Shown here piece by piece: positions 25,505 to 33,537 of a DNA stretch of 64,000 bases. Source of the stretch: Methanocalculus sp. MSAO_Arc2 (GTDB taxonomy: Archaea > Halobacteriota > Methanomicrobia > Methanomicrobiales > Methanocorpusculaceae); contig QZAC01000038.1 in NCBI GenBank assembly GCA_003838065.1, positions 1 through 64,000 on the forward strand. The letters are read 5' to 3'. The position numbers and the translations under genes are program-made. The stretch's first letter is position 1. Every line of letters begins with the position of its first letter. A model generated the notes under the pieces. That model saw nothing but the letters and a program-made list of their open reading frames with translations. It ran no database searches and was not told where the DNA came from.

Positions 25505-26656
25505 TCAGGTGTAATCTGCAAACGTTCGCTGAACCAGAATATCATTGAGCAGGTTCGAATGGGACCGCCAGAAAGGAGAACCAAGGAGTGATGTAATAAC
25601 ATCTTCTGCAGATGCCAGATCCATACAGGGGATCGGATCTGAGCGGAGTGCTGCGCGTGTTGCCTCCCGAATGACCCAGGTACCAAGTGGAGCCCAGTAA
25701 TCCCCGGAAATATCCCTGATCACAAGTGCACGTGCCAGGCGGCCAAGACTGGTTGTATGTTCAAGAACAGCCAGACGTGCGGAGTAGTATGCACCGGCGA
25801 TGGGAGAATAGCCCCGCTTTTTCCTTCCTTCACCATCCGCGACGACCACATCCTCAGCTCCTCCCCAGAGAGACTGTTTCTGCCACCGCTCGATCATCTC
25901 AAACCGGAAATCTGCAGACGGGATCAGCAGGACAACAATTGTGTTTCCATACAACAATGACGTATGAATCCTGATCTCCTGGAGCGGTGGCATCCGTTCG
26001 TTTCGCCTCCTCAGATCCAGCGAGACCATGTCATCAACCGCCGTGATCGCCCACCGGGTCGGCACAAACGTTCTCTGCGACCCAAGAAGACCTGCTGTCA
26101 GGAGACTTGTTATCCGGTACACATCGATCTTATTCTGGAAAAGAGCTGAAACTGCTTCATTTGCCTTTATATCGGTGTCTGAAGTGTACCGGTCAACCGC
26201 AGGCTCAACCACCGCGTTATCCAGAATATCTACCCGGGAAAGCGTACCTGCAAGACCGATTGGTGCAATGGTTCCATCAAAGGAAAGGTCAAAGCGGACC
26301 GGCTTTTCAAATGTTGCTTCAACATCCAGTGGCCTGCTGGAGAGTGCGACCTCCTGTGCCTGATAAAGAACAGATTTGATTGCCTGCGATCCCCGGATGG
26401 TGCGGGACCTTATGGCAATGATATCATCAATTGCATATCCCCTGGACACCCAGTCTGTCGGCCGATCAGAATCACGGAGGAGGAGCGGACCCCCCAGAAC
26501 ATGCGGGTATCTCCTGCTCCCGATGAAGACCGATGGCGCAGGCCCCATGTACTCCTGAATGGGTTTTTCGCTCACCTGCGCATGGAAACGCTGGAGCACC
26601 GGGCACTTTGGAAGACCGCAGAGTCCCTTTCCTTTGCATTCGGGACACCGAATCAC
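25505..26656 (-). CDS. nreA: DNA repair protein NreA
   Basis: Archaea-specific repair protein of 383 residues. The N-terminus RCPECKGKGLCGLPKC places Cys at positions 4, 7, 13 and 18, as in Nre proteins. The body contains GPAPSVFIGSRRYPHV and the WGGAEDVVV/GYSPIAGAYYSAR blocks of that family. In Haloferax NreA protects against mitomycin C damage and binds PCNA by a C-terminal PIP motif. Here the last ten residues contain QRTFADYT, close to the PIP pattern. It overlaps the preceding DUF2117-like gene by four bases and precedes DNA ligase, another PCNA client. Confidence 0.88.
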   Translation of the reverse strand: MIRCPECKGKGLCGLPKCPVLQRFHAQVSEKPIQEYMGPAPSVFIGSRRYPHVLGGPLLLRDSDRPTDWVSRGYAIDDIIAIRSRTIRGSQAIKSVLYQAQEVALSSRPLDVEATFEKPVRFDLSFDGTIAPIGLAGTLSRVDILDNAVVEPAVDRYTSDTDIKANEAVSALFQNKIDVYRITSLLTAGLLGSQRTFVPTRWAITAVDDMVSLDLRRRNERMPPLQEIRIHTSLLYGNTIVVLLIPSADFRFEMIERWQKQSLWGGAEDVVVADGEGRKKRGYSPIAGAYYSARLAVLEHTTSLGRLARALVIRDISGDYWAPLGTWVIREATRAALRSDPIPCMDLASAEDVITSLLGSPFWRSHSNLLNDILVQRTFADYT

Positions 26657-27690
26657 CGGAGATCCCTCACCATGCGGATACGGCCAAAGAACCGATCCAG
26701 CAGGGACGATACAGTCTCATCCCAGGAGAGATCTCCTCTATCAGGCAGAACCGAGGCAACTTCACGACCAAGTTCATCATCAGTTTCAGAGATGGTCTGA
26801 ACAATAACTGAACCCGGCGCATATGCTTCAGGCACGATCTCGTCTGCATCACCATCGGTGATCCCAAAGACCGGCACACCCGAGGCTGCTCCGATATGGC
26901 CGCAGACTGCTGTTGTGTCATCGCCAATGGTGACCATCCCGCAGGTGTCGGGAGTGACGACCTGGTAGATTGCAAAGGCACTATGATCAATAACAGCGAT
27001 CCTGCCGATTTGCGGGGCAAGCCTTTCGGGTGACCGGGGAAGGGATGACCGTATCTGGCCACTCTTACACCATGCCTGATCAAGCGGGAGATCCCCGAGA
27101 GCAGAGAGTTTCAACACCCCATGTGGTTTCAGCCGGATCCCGCTGACGGGAATAATCGTCGAGTTGTTCCGTGAGATCACAACACAGTCCGACGTAGCAT
27201 ACCCGATCACAATTCCTTCGATAAAAACTGGTTCCCCTGGAATGCAGCCACATATACGGCGCATTTCAGATCCCCTATCAATAGCGGACCATGCCTCAAC
27301 CATTGGATAACCAAGCCTCTCAGACACCATTATGGCAAGGTCCCTGTCACCGCCGTTCCAGAGATAGCAGATCTGGTCTGAGCACTCGATATGGATAAGC
27401 CCCCGGCCGCCATGAATCCGGGATGCAACGATCTCTCCAAACCGCCGTCCGGAGATGGGTGTCTTCCCGCGGTTGACAAGAATACAATCTCCCCGGATCT
27501 GGTTGATGATAATAGAGGGAGGACTGCTGGCATAGGAAACAGGCAGACCACTCTCTCTGGCTGCAGTCCTTCCCATGACGCCTGCTACAATGATGTTGTC
27601 CGGTATGAGCGCTTCACATATAAAAACTGCATCCCCTTCATCAAAGACATCAGGCCCATGGAGGATGCAGGTGAGAAGTTTTGCATGCAT
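26653..27690 (-). CDS. Methanogen DUF2117-like protein
   Basis: Cytoplasmic protein of 345 residues with no transmembrane segment or signal peptide. The N-terminus LTCILHGPDVFDEGDA and the pattern of Gly-rich turns resemble the archaeal DUF2117 family, identified from memory without a search. There are no obvious catalytic motifs, although FGITDGDADEI suggests a nucleotide- or phosphate-binding turn near the C-terminus. Its stop overlaps the nreA start (ATGA), so the two are co-translated and a link to DNA maintenance is possible. Function unknown. Confidence 0.65.
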   Translation of the reverse strand: MHAKLLTCILHGPDVFDEGDAVFICEALIPDNIIVAGVMGRTAARESGLPVSYASSPPSIIINQIRGDCILVNRGKTPISGRRFGEIVASRIHGGRGLIHIECSDQICYLWNGGDRDLAIMVSERLGYPMVEAWSAIDRGSEMRRICGCIPGEPVFIEGIVIGYATSDCVVISRNNSTIIPVSGIRLKPHGVLKLSALGDLPLDQAWCKSGQIRSSLPRSPERLAPQIGRIAVIDHSAFAIYQVVTPDTCGMVTIGDDTTAVCGHIGAASGVPVFGITDGDADEIVPEAYAPGSVIVQTISETDDELGREVASVLPDRGDLSWDETVSSLLDRFFGRIRMVRDLR

Positions 27691-28022
27691 TGTATCTATG
27701 ATATGGCGTTTAATGAGATAGCTTTGTGCGTGTTTATTAAAAAAAATCAGAAAAGTATTAAATATTCATAGGTAGTACCATATTTTGTCCCATCGGGGCA
27801 CACCATCCAGACCGGGGCGTCATGTCATGGCACGTCCCACATCATACCAGGATGCCGCCACCCAATCGATTGGGTGGCTGGCAATATCCTTCACACCACG
27901 CACCCGGTATGTAATCCCCTCCGAAATTGATGGATCTGATCCATCGGTTCTCAGTTTTTGGGGATACCTGAATAGTCAGCAGGAGATCGTGTTGTCAACG
28001 AGCGATCACGTCTCAGTTATTT
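27691..28022. other. Intergenic region upstream of the DUF2117-like gene
   Basis: A spacer of 332 bases between two minus-strand genes. The part next to the DUF2117-like start is A/T-rich, with a TATA-like TATTTAATA on the minus strand around 27755-27765. A perfect palindrome lies at 27857-27878 and is listed separately. A plus-strand frame at 27785-28069 lacks coding character and a ribosome-binding site. No other gene is seen. Confidence 0.5.
27857..27878. repeat. Perfect 22-base palindrome
   Basis: Each strand reads GCCACCCAATC followed by its exact reverse complement, with no spacer. Flanking bases extend it imperfectly (AGGAT-GCC on the left, GGC-AA-TATCCT on the right), so the dyad covers about 40 bases. 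It lies some 170 bases upstream of the DUF2117-like start and 145 bases past the DUF2284 stop. There is no T-run beside it, so it is not an ordinary terminator. It may be an operator for a dimeric regulator or a cruciform-forming element. Confidence 0.7.
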
Positions 28023-28676
28023 TCAATCGATCAGAAGCAGGCCAACTGATCGGATATTGCCATGCATGATCTTTCCATATTCAAAACCTGCACAGGGAAT
28101 TGTGGTGATCGCCCATCCCACCTTCCTTGCTGTTGCAAAGACATCCATACCGGTTGCCTCCATGCTCGGACGGACACGGTCCATCATCCTGCACCTTCTG
28201 CGAATGCTCTCATCGACCGGGCCGTCCCATTCCTCAACCACACATGTTTCGCAATGAATGCAGGGGTATGCACCAAACCCAAACGCCTTGTAGAACCCAT
28301 CGTAAAACGCGATCTTCTCAAGCTCCCACATTGTATTCCAGATCCAGAGGATCATCTCTTTATAGAACGGGTGAAAATCAAGCGGGATGTCATCAGGGCC
28401 GATCTCAGGGTGGGCCGGATCGCCATCGAAACGGACGAGCATCGCGCTCCGGTACCCTGAGAGTATTCGCCGCATCTCCTCTGGGCCGGGTGTGTATGGG
28501 GGGCAACTTAAGTGTTTCCCGTACCCTTTGCACCCAAACCTGCATTTCAGCCTGACCCATTCAGAAACAACGATCTCGTCAACAGGGATAACCGCCGGCA
28601 CAGCTCCCCTTTCCTCTGCATGGGCACAGAGGATGCTGATTTCTTCATCAAGGCTGCGTATTGTCATCTGCACCAT
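28023..28676 (-). CDS. Predicted metal-binding protein, DUF2284
   Basis: A 217-residue cysteine-rich cytoplasmic protein. The block RLKCRFGCKGYGKHLSCPPY matches DUF2284, a family of predicted metal-binding proteins common in methanogens and other anaerobes. A second Cys set is CIHCETCVVEEW near residue 146, followed by another Cys in RRRCRMM. Together they could bind an iron-sulfur cluster or another metal. No function is established. It stands alone, with 45 bases to ribL on one side and the palindrome region on the other. Confidence 0.85.
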   Translation of the reverse strand: MVQMTIRSLDEEISILCAHAEERGAVPAVIPVDEIVVSEWVRLKCRFGCKGYGKHLSCPPYTPGPEEMRRILSGYRSAMLVRFDGDPAHPEIGPDDIPLDFHPFYKEMILWIWNTMWELEKIAFYDGFYKAFGFGAYPCIHCETCVVEEWDGPVDESIRRRCRMMDRVRPSMEATGMDVFATARKVGWAITTIPCAGFEYGKIMHGNIRSVGLLLID

Positions 28677-28721
28677 AACAGAGTGCTCTTTCTCGATACG
28701 AATATAAAATATGTGTGGCTT

Positions 28722-29159
28722 TTACTCTTTGCTTAGCAGAGAATTGCGCATCATACAGGCGCGATCGATGATCTTTCGTGACGAGCAGAATTCACAATCA
28801 GGATATTGATCGATCCGAACAACAGGGATAGAAAGACCGGCTGATCTCAGTTCGGCTTCAAGACTCTCCGGCGTAAACCGCTGGTTGAATCCGATCGTGA
28901 TGATATCAGGCTCGATCTCCCGTATCGGCCTGAACCGATCGTTTAGGTCTCCAAGGACGGCATGATCAACCGGTTTCAAACCCAGGACCATTGTGAGCCG
29001 CTGTTGTTCAGGGATTACCGGACGTGGCTTATGTCGGACATTATGCTCACGCGCAACGATAACATACAACTCATCACCAAGGGCTTTTGAAGCATTCAGG
29101 TAATAGAGATGTCCCGGGTGGATGATATCAAATGTGCCTGTGGCAACAACCCGTTTCAT
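28722..29159 (-). CDS. ribL: Archaeal FAD synthase (RibL-type cytidylyltransferase)
   Basis: Transfers AMP to FMN to make FAD in archaea. The small nucleotidyltransferase domain (145 residues) carries HPGH at residues 14-17 and, further on, GFNQRFT in place of the usual ISTT-type second motif, as in the RibL group. The start VVATGTFDIIHPGH and the LGDELYVIVAREHNV block fit the family closely. Related enzymes use glycerol phosphate or phosphocholine, but the overall match is best to RibL. It overlaps the JAMM protease gene by four bases. Confidence 0.88.
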   Translation of the reverse strand: MKRVVATGTFDIIHPGHLYYLNASKALGDELYVIVAREHNVRHKPRPVIPEQQRLTMVLGLKPVDHAVLGDLNDRFRPIREIEPDIITIGFNQRFTPESLEAELRSAGLSIPVVRIDQYPDCEFCSSRKIIDRACMMRNSLLSKE

Positions 29160-29527
29160 TCAATCACCTCGAGACTGCGGGGTAATCCAGTACGGCTAAA
29201 GGCCTGCCAGTCATTGGATCCGTAGGGGTATCCAATGATCAGGTGACAGTCGCCAAAGCGGGGAAAGAAGCCGATATCCGCATCTGAAGGTCTGACAACA
29301 CCGTTTGGATGACTATGGGCGCTCCCGGAGAAGGACATGCCAAGCGGGATCATATCTACAAACAGGGAGGCGCTCCGCTCGCTAAGGCGAGTCCCCGGAA
29401 GGAGTGTGATTTCTGAGAGGACGCCGTCATCTCCATCAAGAAGAGCTACAAATTCGAGTGGGTGCTGGCTCTTTGCCATTTCGAGGAGGGTGGAGAGGGT
29501 TCCCCTGGTGATAGCACGGATATTCAT
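29156..29527 (-). CDS. JAMM/MPN+ metalloprotease (archaeal Jab1-like)
   Basis: A 123-residue single-domain JAMM protein. The full zinc-site pattern is present: Glu25, then HSHP at residues 71-74, Ser81 and Asp84 (HSHPNGVVRPSDAD). Archaeal relatives include the desampylase HvJAMM1, which removes ubiquitin-like SAMP proteins, and sulfur-carrier-processing enzymes. No SAMP gene is in this window, so the substrate is unknown. It starts 180 bases from the divergent YgjP-type gene and is co-translated with ribL downstream. Confidence 0.85.
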   Translation of the reverse strand: MNIRAITRGTLSTLLEMAKSQHPLEFVALLDGDDGVLSEITLLPGTRLSERSASLFVDMIPLGMSFSGSAHSHPNGVVRPSDADIGFFPRFGDCHLIIGYPYGSNDWQAFSRTGLPRSLEVIE

Positions 29528-29706
29528 CTGTATGGATTATTTTCGCATCCAACACTATGAAGGCTTTGAAACAGGGAGAGTTTCATCTGAAGAAAAAACA
29601 TACCTGACTGCAGGATGCAAGCAGCATACCTGCAGTACGAAAACCTTATTCAGACGGCCATGTTGCATCGGGAATATACCACATATGCTCAAGGGAGGAA
29701 GCTAAT

Positions 29707-30882
29707 CTGAATACGAAACAGCCAGAAAGAGGGGATCCGTTCATAATTGATGGAGAAAGGATCTTCTACACCGTCATACTTGATCGGAGATGCGATACAT
29801 ATACCATGCACTTCGCCGACAGCAGGAATATACAGATCCATGCATCAAAACCGATATCATCGAAACGGGCACGATCAATTCTGGCAAGAGAAAAGGACTG
29901 GATCAGAGAGCAGATGCACCTGCTTCAGGAAGGAGGCTGGAAGGGAGGGACATTTCCTGTTGTGGGATACGAGGTACCATATACTGTCATTACAAACACA
30001 CGAAGGAAACACCCCTGTCTCATTATCAAAAAGAACGAAAGAATTGAAATCGAGACTCCAGGGCCGATGACCAGACGTGCGTGCGAGACGTTACTCAATC
30101 AAAACCGGGATTGGATTTCTAATATTTTTCAAAAAAACGATAGGTCAGGATCATTCAATACAGGGACGGTCAGGATCGATGGAGAAGAGATACCCTATTA
30201 CAATGTCTTCAACCGGCGACGAAAACGGGTTGCAATTGCCATACGGGATGACCTTGGAATTGAACTCAGATCACCCACCCCACTTTCGGGGGAGACTGCC
30301 AAAGCCGCAATAGTGGAACATGAGGACTGGATTAGACGTGCGCGCCGGAAAAAAGCTGCACTGGCAGAGGAGAGACCGCCCCGCCAGTACCATGACGGCG
30401 AAATAATTCCATTCCAGGGCCACCTCCTCACTATCAGGCATTATGAGTCTTTTGATGGGATCAGAGCAACTATGACAAAAGACGAACTCCATATCGGACT
30501 TCCACCAGGCACCATACCGGAGCAGTCCGCCAATGCAATCAGATCCGCTATCATGGACTGTTATTATCATGCTATTCTCCCGCATGCCGAAGAGATTGCC
30601 CGATGTACTGCAGAGGCGATCGGGGTATCTCCCCCGGCTGTCAGGTTTGGGTACCAGAAACGCCGGTTTGGATCATGCACACCAAAGAACGGGATTATTA
30701 TCAATCTCAGAATTGCACTGGCGCCGCCAGAGTTGCTTGAGTATACAATTGTCCATGAGGTCTGCCACCTTGTCGAGAAGAATCACCAAAAGCCGTTCTG
30801 GGATCTGGTTGGATCGGTGATGCCAGAGTATGCAGCAGTACACAGGCAGCTTCAGAAGGAAGGGATGCAATACATCTTTTGA
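29707..30882 (+). CDS. YgjP/SprT-like metallopeptidase with repeated N-terminal modules, probable CTG start
   Basis: The C-terminal half is a YgjP (DUF45) metallopeptidase: QKRRFGSCTPKNGIIINLR, then HEVCH at about 350-354 and a third His in EKNHQKPFW. Before it, three tandem modules of about 55-60 residues (roughly 11-66, 83-137 and 154-209) each run from a GE-I-Y strand, through basic residues and a P-x-P turn, to a DWI ending; a fourth, more diverged one precedes the catalytic part. Normal YgjP proteins have one. The first module begins before the only upstream ATG (29806). The frame has no ATG, GTG or TTG there, but a CTG at 29707 lies eight bases after GGAGG, so CTG initiation is proposed. 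Confidence 0.78.
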   Translation: MNTKQPERGDPFIIDGERIFYTVILDRRCDTYTMHFADSRNIQIHASKPISSKRARSILAREKDWIREQMHLLQEGGWKGGTFPVVGYEVPYTVITNTRRKHPCLIIKKNERIEIETPGPMTRRACETLLNQNRDWISNIFQKNDRSGSFNTGTVRIDGEEIPYYNVFNRRRKRVAIAIRDDLGIELRSPTPLSGETAKAAIVEHEDWIRRARRKKAALAEERPPRQYHDGEIIPFQGHLLTIRHYESFDGIRATMTKDELHIGLPPGTIPEQSANAIRSAIMDCYYHAILPHAEEIARCTAEAIGVSPPAVRFGYQKRRFGSCTPKNGIIINLRIALAPPELLEYTIVHEVCHLVEKNHQKPFWDLVGSVMPEYAAVHRQLQKEGMQYIF

Positions 30883-30909
30883 CCTGCCACTTCAAGAAGT
30901 GAATCAACC

Positions 30910-31560
30910 TTAAAAAAACCTGCGTCCTGCCCTACCCTTCTCTACCGGCCCTTTCACTCCATGCAGGGCCCTGATATTGCGTTTGATCGTCGGCAACCTG
31001 TTCTGTATACAATTCCAGACAAGGAGATCGTCAGTACCATAGCATGGTGACAATACCTCCGGCAGTGCGTTGAGAAGAGACCAGGGGATTCCATCCGTTT
31101 CAGTCTTGTACGTATCTGGAATGCATGCGCTGAGCCTTCCAATTGTGAAGAATAGCGAGTAAACGGCATATCGTATCTTCTTTTCAGATACAAAAGCCTC
31201 GTAATTCATGCCACGACAGAAGTGTTCGATATCAGATATAAGACGGACAATCTCCTGCTGGAAGAAGTGCACCTGCGCCTTTGTGAGCGGGTCTGCCCGC
31301 ATAATACATGGGGTGATCTCATTTCGCAATCCATTCATCGAGATGACCGTGTTCTTCTCTCCAGTTTGTTTCTCAATGAACCTTGAGAGTGCAGCCATAT
31401 CAAAAAGATCACGATCATCTGAAAATGAAACAACTAGATGGAGGCGGGTTCTGTCTTCAAGCGGGGGAGTGAAGACGCCAAGCTGCGTCACCCCAAAAGA
31501 AGATGCCATCTCTCCTTTCAACCCTTTTAGAATGGTAATACAATCTTTTCGAGACCGCAT
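30910..31560 (-). CDS. Fused MNT-like nucleotidyltransferase and HEPN-like protein, both active sites lost
   Basis: A 216-residue protein in two halves. Residues 10-95 have the strand-helix order of a minimal nucleotidyltransferase, but the GSxxRG and DxD catalytic positions are replaced (LGVFTPPLEDRTRLHLVVSF). Residues 110-205 resemble HepT/DUF86 HEPN proteins (EKKIRYAVYSLFFTIGRLSA, IPWSLLNALPEVLSPCYG, VWNCIQNRLPTIKRNI), but the RNxxxH ribonuclease motif is absent. In MntA/HepT toxin-antitoxin pairs the two domains are separate proteins; here they form one chain without catalytic residues. It lies downstream of the tRNA-Lys 3' end, convergent with the YgjP-type gene. Confidence 0.62.
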   Translation of the reverse strand: MRSRKDCITILKGLKGEMASSFGVTQLGVFTPPLEDRTRLHLVVSFSDDRDLFDMAALSRFIEKQTGEKNTVISMNGLRNEITPCIMRADPLTKAQVHFFQQEIVRLISDIEHFCRGMNYEAFVSEKKIRYAVYSLFFTIGRLSACIPDTYKTETDGIPWSLLNALPEVLSPCYGTDDLLVWNCIQNRLPTIKRNIRALHGVKGPVEKGRAGRRFF

Positions 31561-31595
31561 ACTACTTCTGCACCACCCTGATATTACCTGTATGC

Positions 31596-31912
31596 TTGGA
31601 GACCAAATGGTATAGTATAACCTATTCTTCCTTCATATCCTGCCAGAAGATACCTGTAGACATTGAGCACGTGTACAATCATGAAGCGATCAGATCCTTT
31701 CATAACTCGTTTTTCTCCCCCCACATGATGGTTACATGCAATACGCCTGCGACTTTCCATGCAGGTATTGACTGTCAGATGTTACACGAGAAGGCATCGA
31801 GCGGTTCAAGTCGCCATATCCGACACTCAAAAAGATGGTGATGGCAGTCGGAAGAGCCGATTATCATCTTCAAGTACTTGAAACAAAGAGATACGGGCCT
31901 GAAGGGATTTGA
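31596..31912 (+). pseudogene. Unidentified decayed gene ending in the tRNA-Lys sequence
   Basis: A plus-strand frame from 31596 gives KIPVDIEHVYNHEAIRSFHN. Near 31720 coding character shifts to another frame, giving HDGYMQYACDFPCRY, a TGA at 31769-31771, then LSDVTREGIERFKSPYPTL and AVGRADYHLQVLETKR. It ends at a TGA at 31910-31912, inside the reverse complement of the tRNA 3' end. Codon use and residue pattern look like a real protein with one frameshift and one premature stop, but I do not recognise the family. If not a pseudogene, this is ordinary spacer of about 330 bases. Confidence 0.4.
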
Positions 31913-31967
31913 ACCCCTGACCTACGGATTAAGAGTCCGTCGCTATTCCGAACTAAGCTACAGGCCC
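31894..31967 (-). tRNA. tRNA-Lys (anticodon CTT)
   Basis: The minus strand folds into a complete cloverleaf: acceptor stem GGGCCTG/CAGGCCC, D arm with TAGCTTAGTT, anticodon stem ACGGA/TCCGT around a loop CTCTTAA with anticodon CTT, and a T arm with GGTTCAAATCC. The discriminator is G and CCA is not encoded. There is no intron. A TATA-like CATAAATAG on the minus strand at about 32000-32008 lies some 35-40 bases upstream of the 5' end. The 3' end faces the MNT-HEPN fusion and the decayed gene. Confidence 0.95.
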
Positions 31968-32064
31968 ACTGATTTGACCAGAATACGTTGCAGTCATGAC
32001 TATTTATGTCTTATGAATACCCCTGCAAACAGCATTAATATCTGAAACGATCCATATATACAAT

Positions 32065-33537
32065 ATGGCTGATGGAAAGAAGAAGAAACCCAAACCCACT
32101 ATTCGGTATATGGTATTTGGGTGCGGGAGCATCGGCTACAATGTCATCGAAGAACTCCTCAAAGAAAGCGATAATATCATTGTAATAGACTCTGACGAAA
32201 AAAGGGTCGAGGACCTCAAGGATCAGAAATATCAGGCAATCGCCCATGATATAGCAGATGAGGACATCTTTGAAGAACTGCCAATTCCTGAGGTCGTTTT
32301 TATTCTCTCCAGCAATAAAGAAGCGAACCTGATTGCAGTTCAAAATACTGTGAAATATTATCCGCAAGCAGTCTGTATCGTCCGTGCTGTCGATCTCTTC
32401 TCAGTAGATCAGCTGGTTGAAGCAGGGGCGGATGTTGTGTTGTACCCCCAGCAGGTGGTTGCAAAATCAGCTGTTAACCATATGAAACGCCTGATTGCTG
32501 CCCGGAGTGCGCAACAGCTCTACTCTATCCTGGAAGATATGACCGGAATCCTTGGCATTATCACACATCGAAACCCGGATCCTGACGCAATCTCAAGTGC
32601 AATGGCACTCAGTTCAATGGCCCGGATTGCTACAAAAGAAGAACTCAAATGTGTTATTCTGTATGGAGGAAACATCGGCCACCAGGAGAACAGGGCATTT
32701 GTCAATCTGCTTGAGATCGATATGGAGAGGATCACACCGGAAAAGCTTAAAGAATGCACTCATCTTGCCCTTGTCGACACATCTGCACCAGGCGCCAACA
32801 ATGATCTTACCCCTGACCTTGCTGTCGATATCATCATCGACCATCACAGCTCTGAAGGCGTCAAACTGCCACAAGGGATAAAATTTTTGGACATCCGTCC
32901 TGAAAGAGGTGCTACTGCCAGCATTTTCGCCCAATATCTCCAGGAACTTGACATTAATGTCGATAAGAAAGTGGCAACCGCTCTCTACTATGGCATACGT
33001 GCAGATACCAAGGAATTCCGGAGAAACGTAACACCGAACGATCTCTATAATGCAGCATATCTCCTCCCCCTCTCTGATGAAGATCTTCTTCAGAAGATCA
33101 TGTCGCCATCGCTTTCACAGGAGACGCTTGAAGTGATGGGGAAGGCGATCTGGAGCCGTAAAATCAAGAGCGGGTTTCTTTTTTCAAATGTTGGATATCT
33201 CCGGAACCGCGATGCCCTTCCCCAGGCGGCAGATATTCTTGTAAACCTTGAAGCAGTGACGACTGCGGTTGTATATGGCATCACTGATTCGCATATCATC
33301 ATCTCGGCACGAAACAAAGATGTCAGGGTACATATTGGCAATGTCCTCAAAGAAGCATTTGAGGATATCGGTGATGCAGGGGGTCATGCAACAATGGCTG
33401 CAGCAACCATCCCGCTGACGTACTTTTCACTTGTGCGTGAAAAAGAGGATCTCCTCAAAATGATTATTGAACCGATCATGCTCAGGTTCACAAAGATCGT
33501 CGGTATCGATGATAATGGGGATAAAAATGAGGTATGA
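32065..33537 (+). CDS. RCK (TrkA-N) plus DHH/DHHA1 phosphoesterase
   Basis: A 490-residue fusion. Residues 12-130 form a Rossmann TrkA-N domain (FGCGSIGYNVIEELLKES, then IVIDSDEKR, the adenine-binding acidic residue). Residues 160-380 are a DHH phosphoesterase core with THRNPDPDAISSA, LVDTSAPG and IIDHHS. The DHHA1 end has GDAGGHATMAAA. Relatives hydrolyse cyclic dinucleotides or short oligonucleotides, and an RCK domain may sense NAD(H) or a nucleotide. There are no membrane helices. Related proteins are widespread in methanogens. It overlaps mptE by 11 bases. Confidence 0.85.
   Translation: MADGKKKKPKPTIRYMVFGCGSIGYNVIEELLKESDNIIVIDSDEKRVEDLKDQKYQAIAHDIADEDIFEELPIPEVVFILSSNKEANLIAVQNTVKYYPQAVCIVRAVDLFSVDQLVEAGADVVLYPQQVVAKSAVNHMKRLIAARSAQQLYSILEDMTGILGIITHRNPDPDAISSAMALSSMARIATKEELKCVILYGGNIGHQENRAFVNLLEIDMERITPEKLKECTHLALVDTSAPGANNDLTPDLAVDIIIDHHSSEGVKLPQGIKFLDIRPERGATASIFAQYLQELDINVDKKVATALYYGIRADTKEFRRNVTPNDLYNAAYLLPLSDEDLLQKIMSPSLSQETLEVMGKAIWSRKIKSGFLFSNVGYLRNRDALPQAADILVNLEAVTTAVVYGITDSHIIISARNKDVRVHIGNVLKEAFEDIGDAGGHATMAAATIPLTYFSLVREKEDLLKMIIEPIMLRFTKIVGIDDNGDKNEV

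Noticed and set aside
27785..28069. A 94-codon plus-strand frame across the palindrome
   Set aside because: It overlaps the end of the DUF2284 gene, has unusual codon use and no ribosome-binding site.
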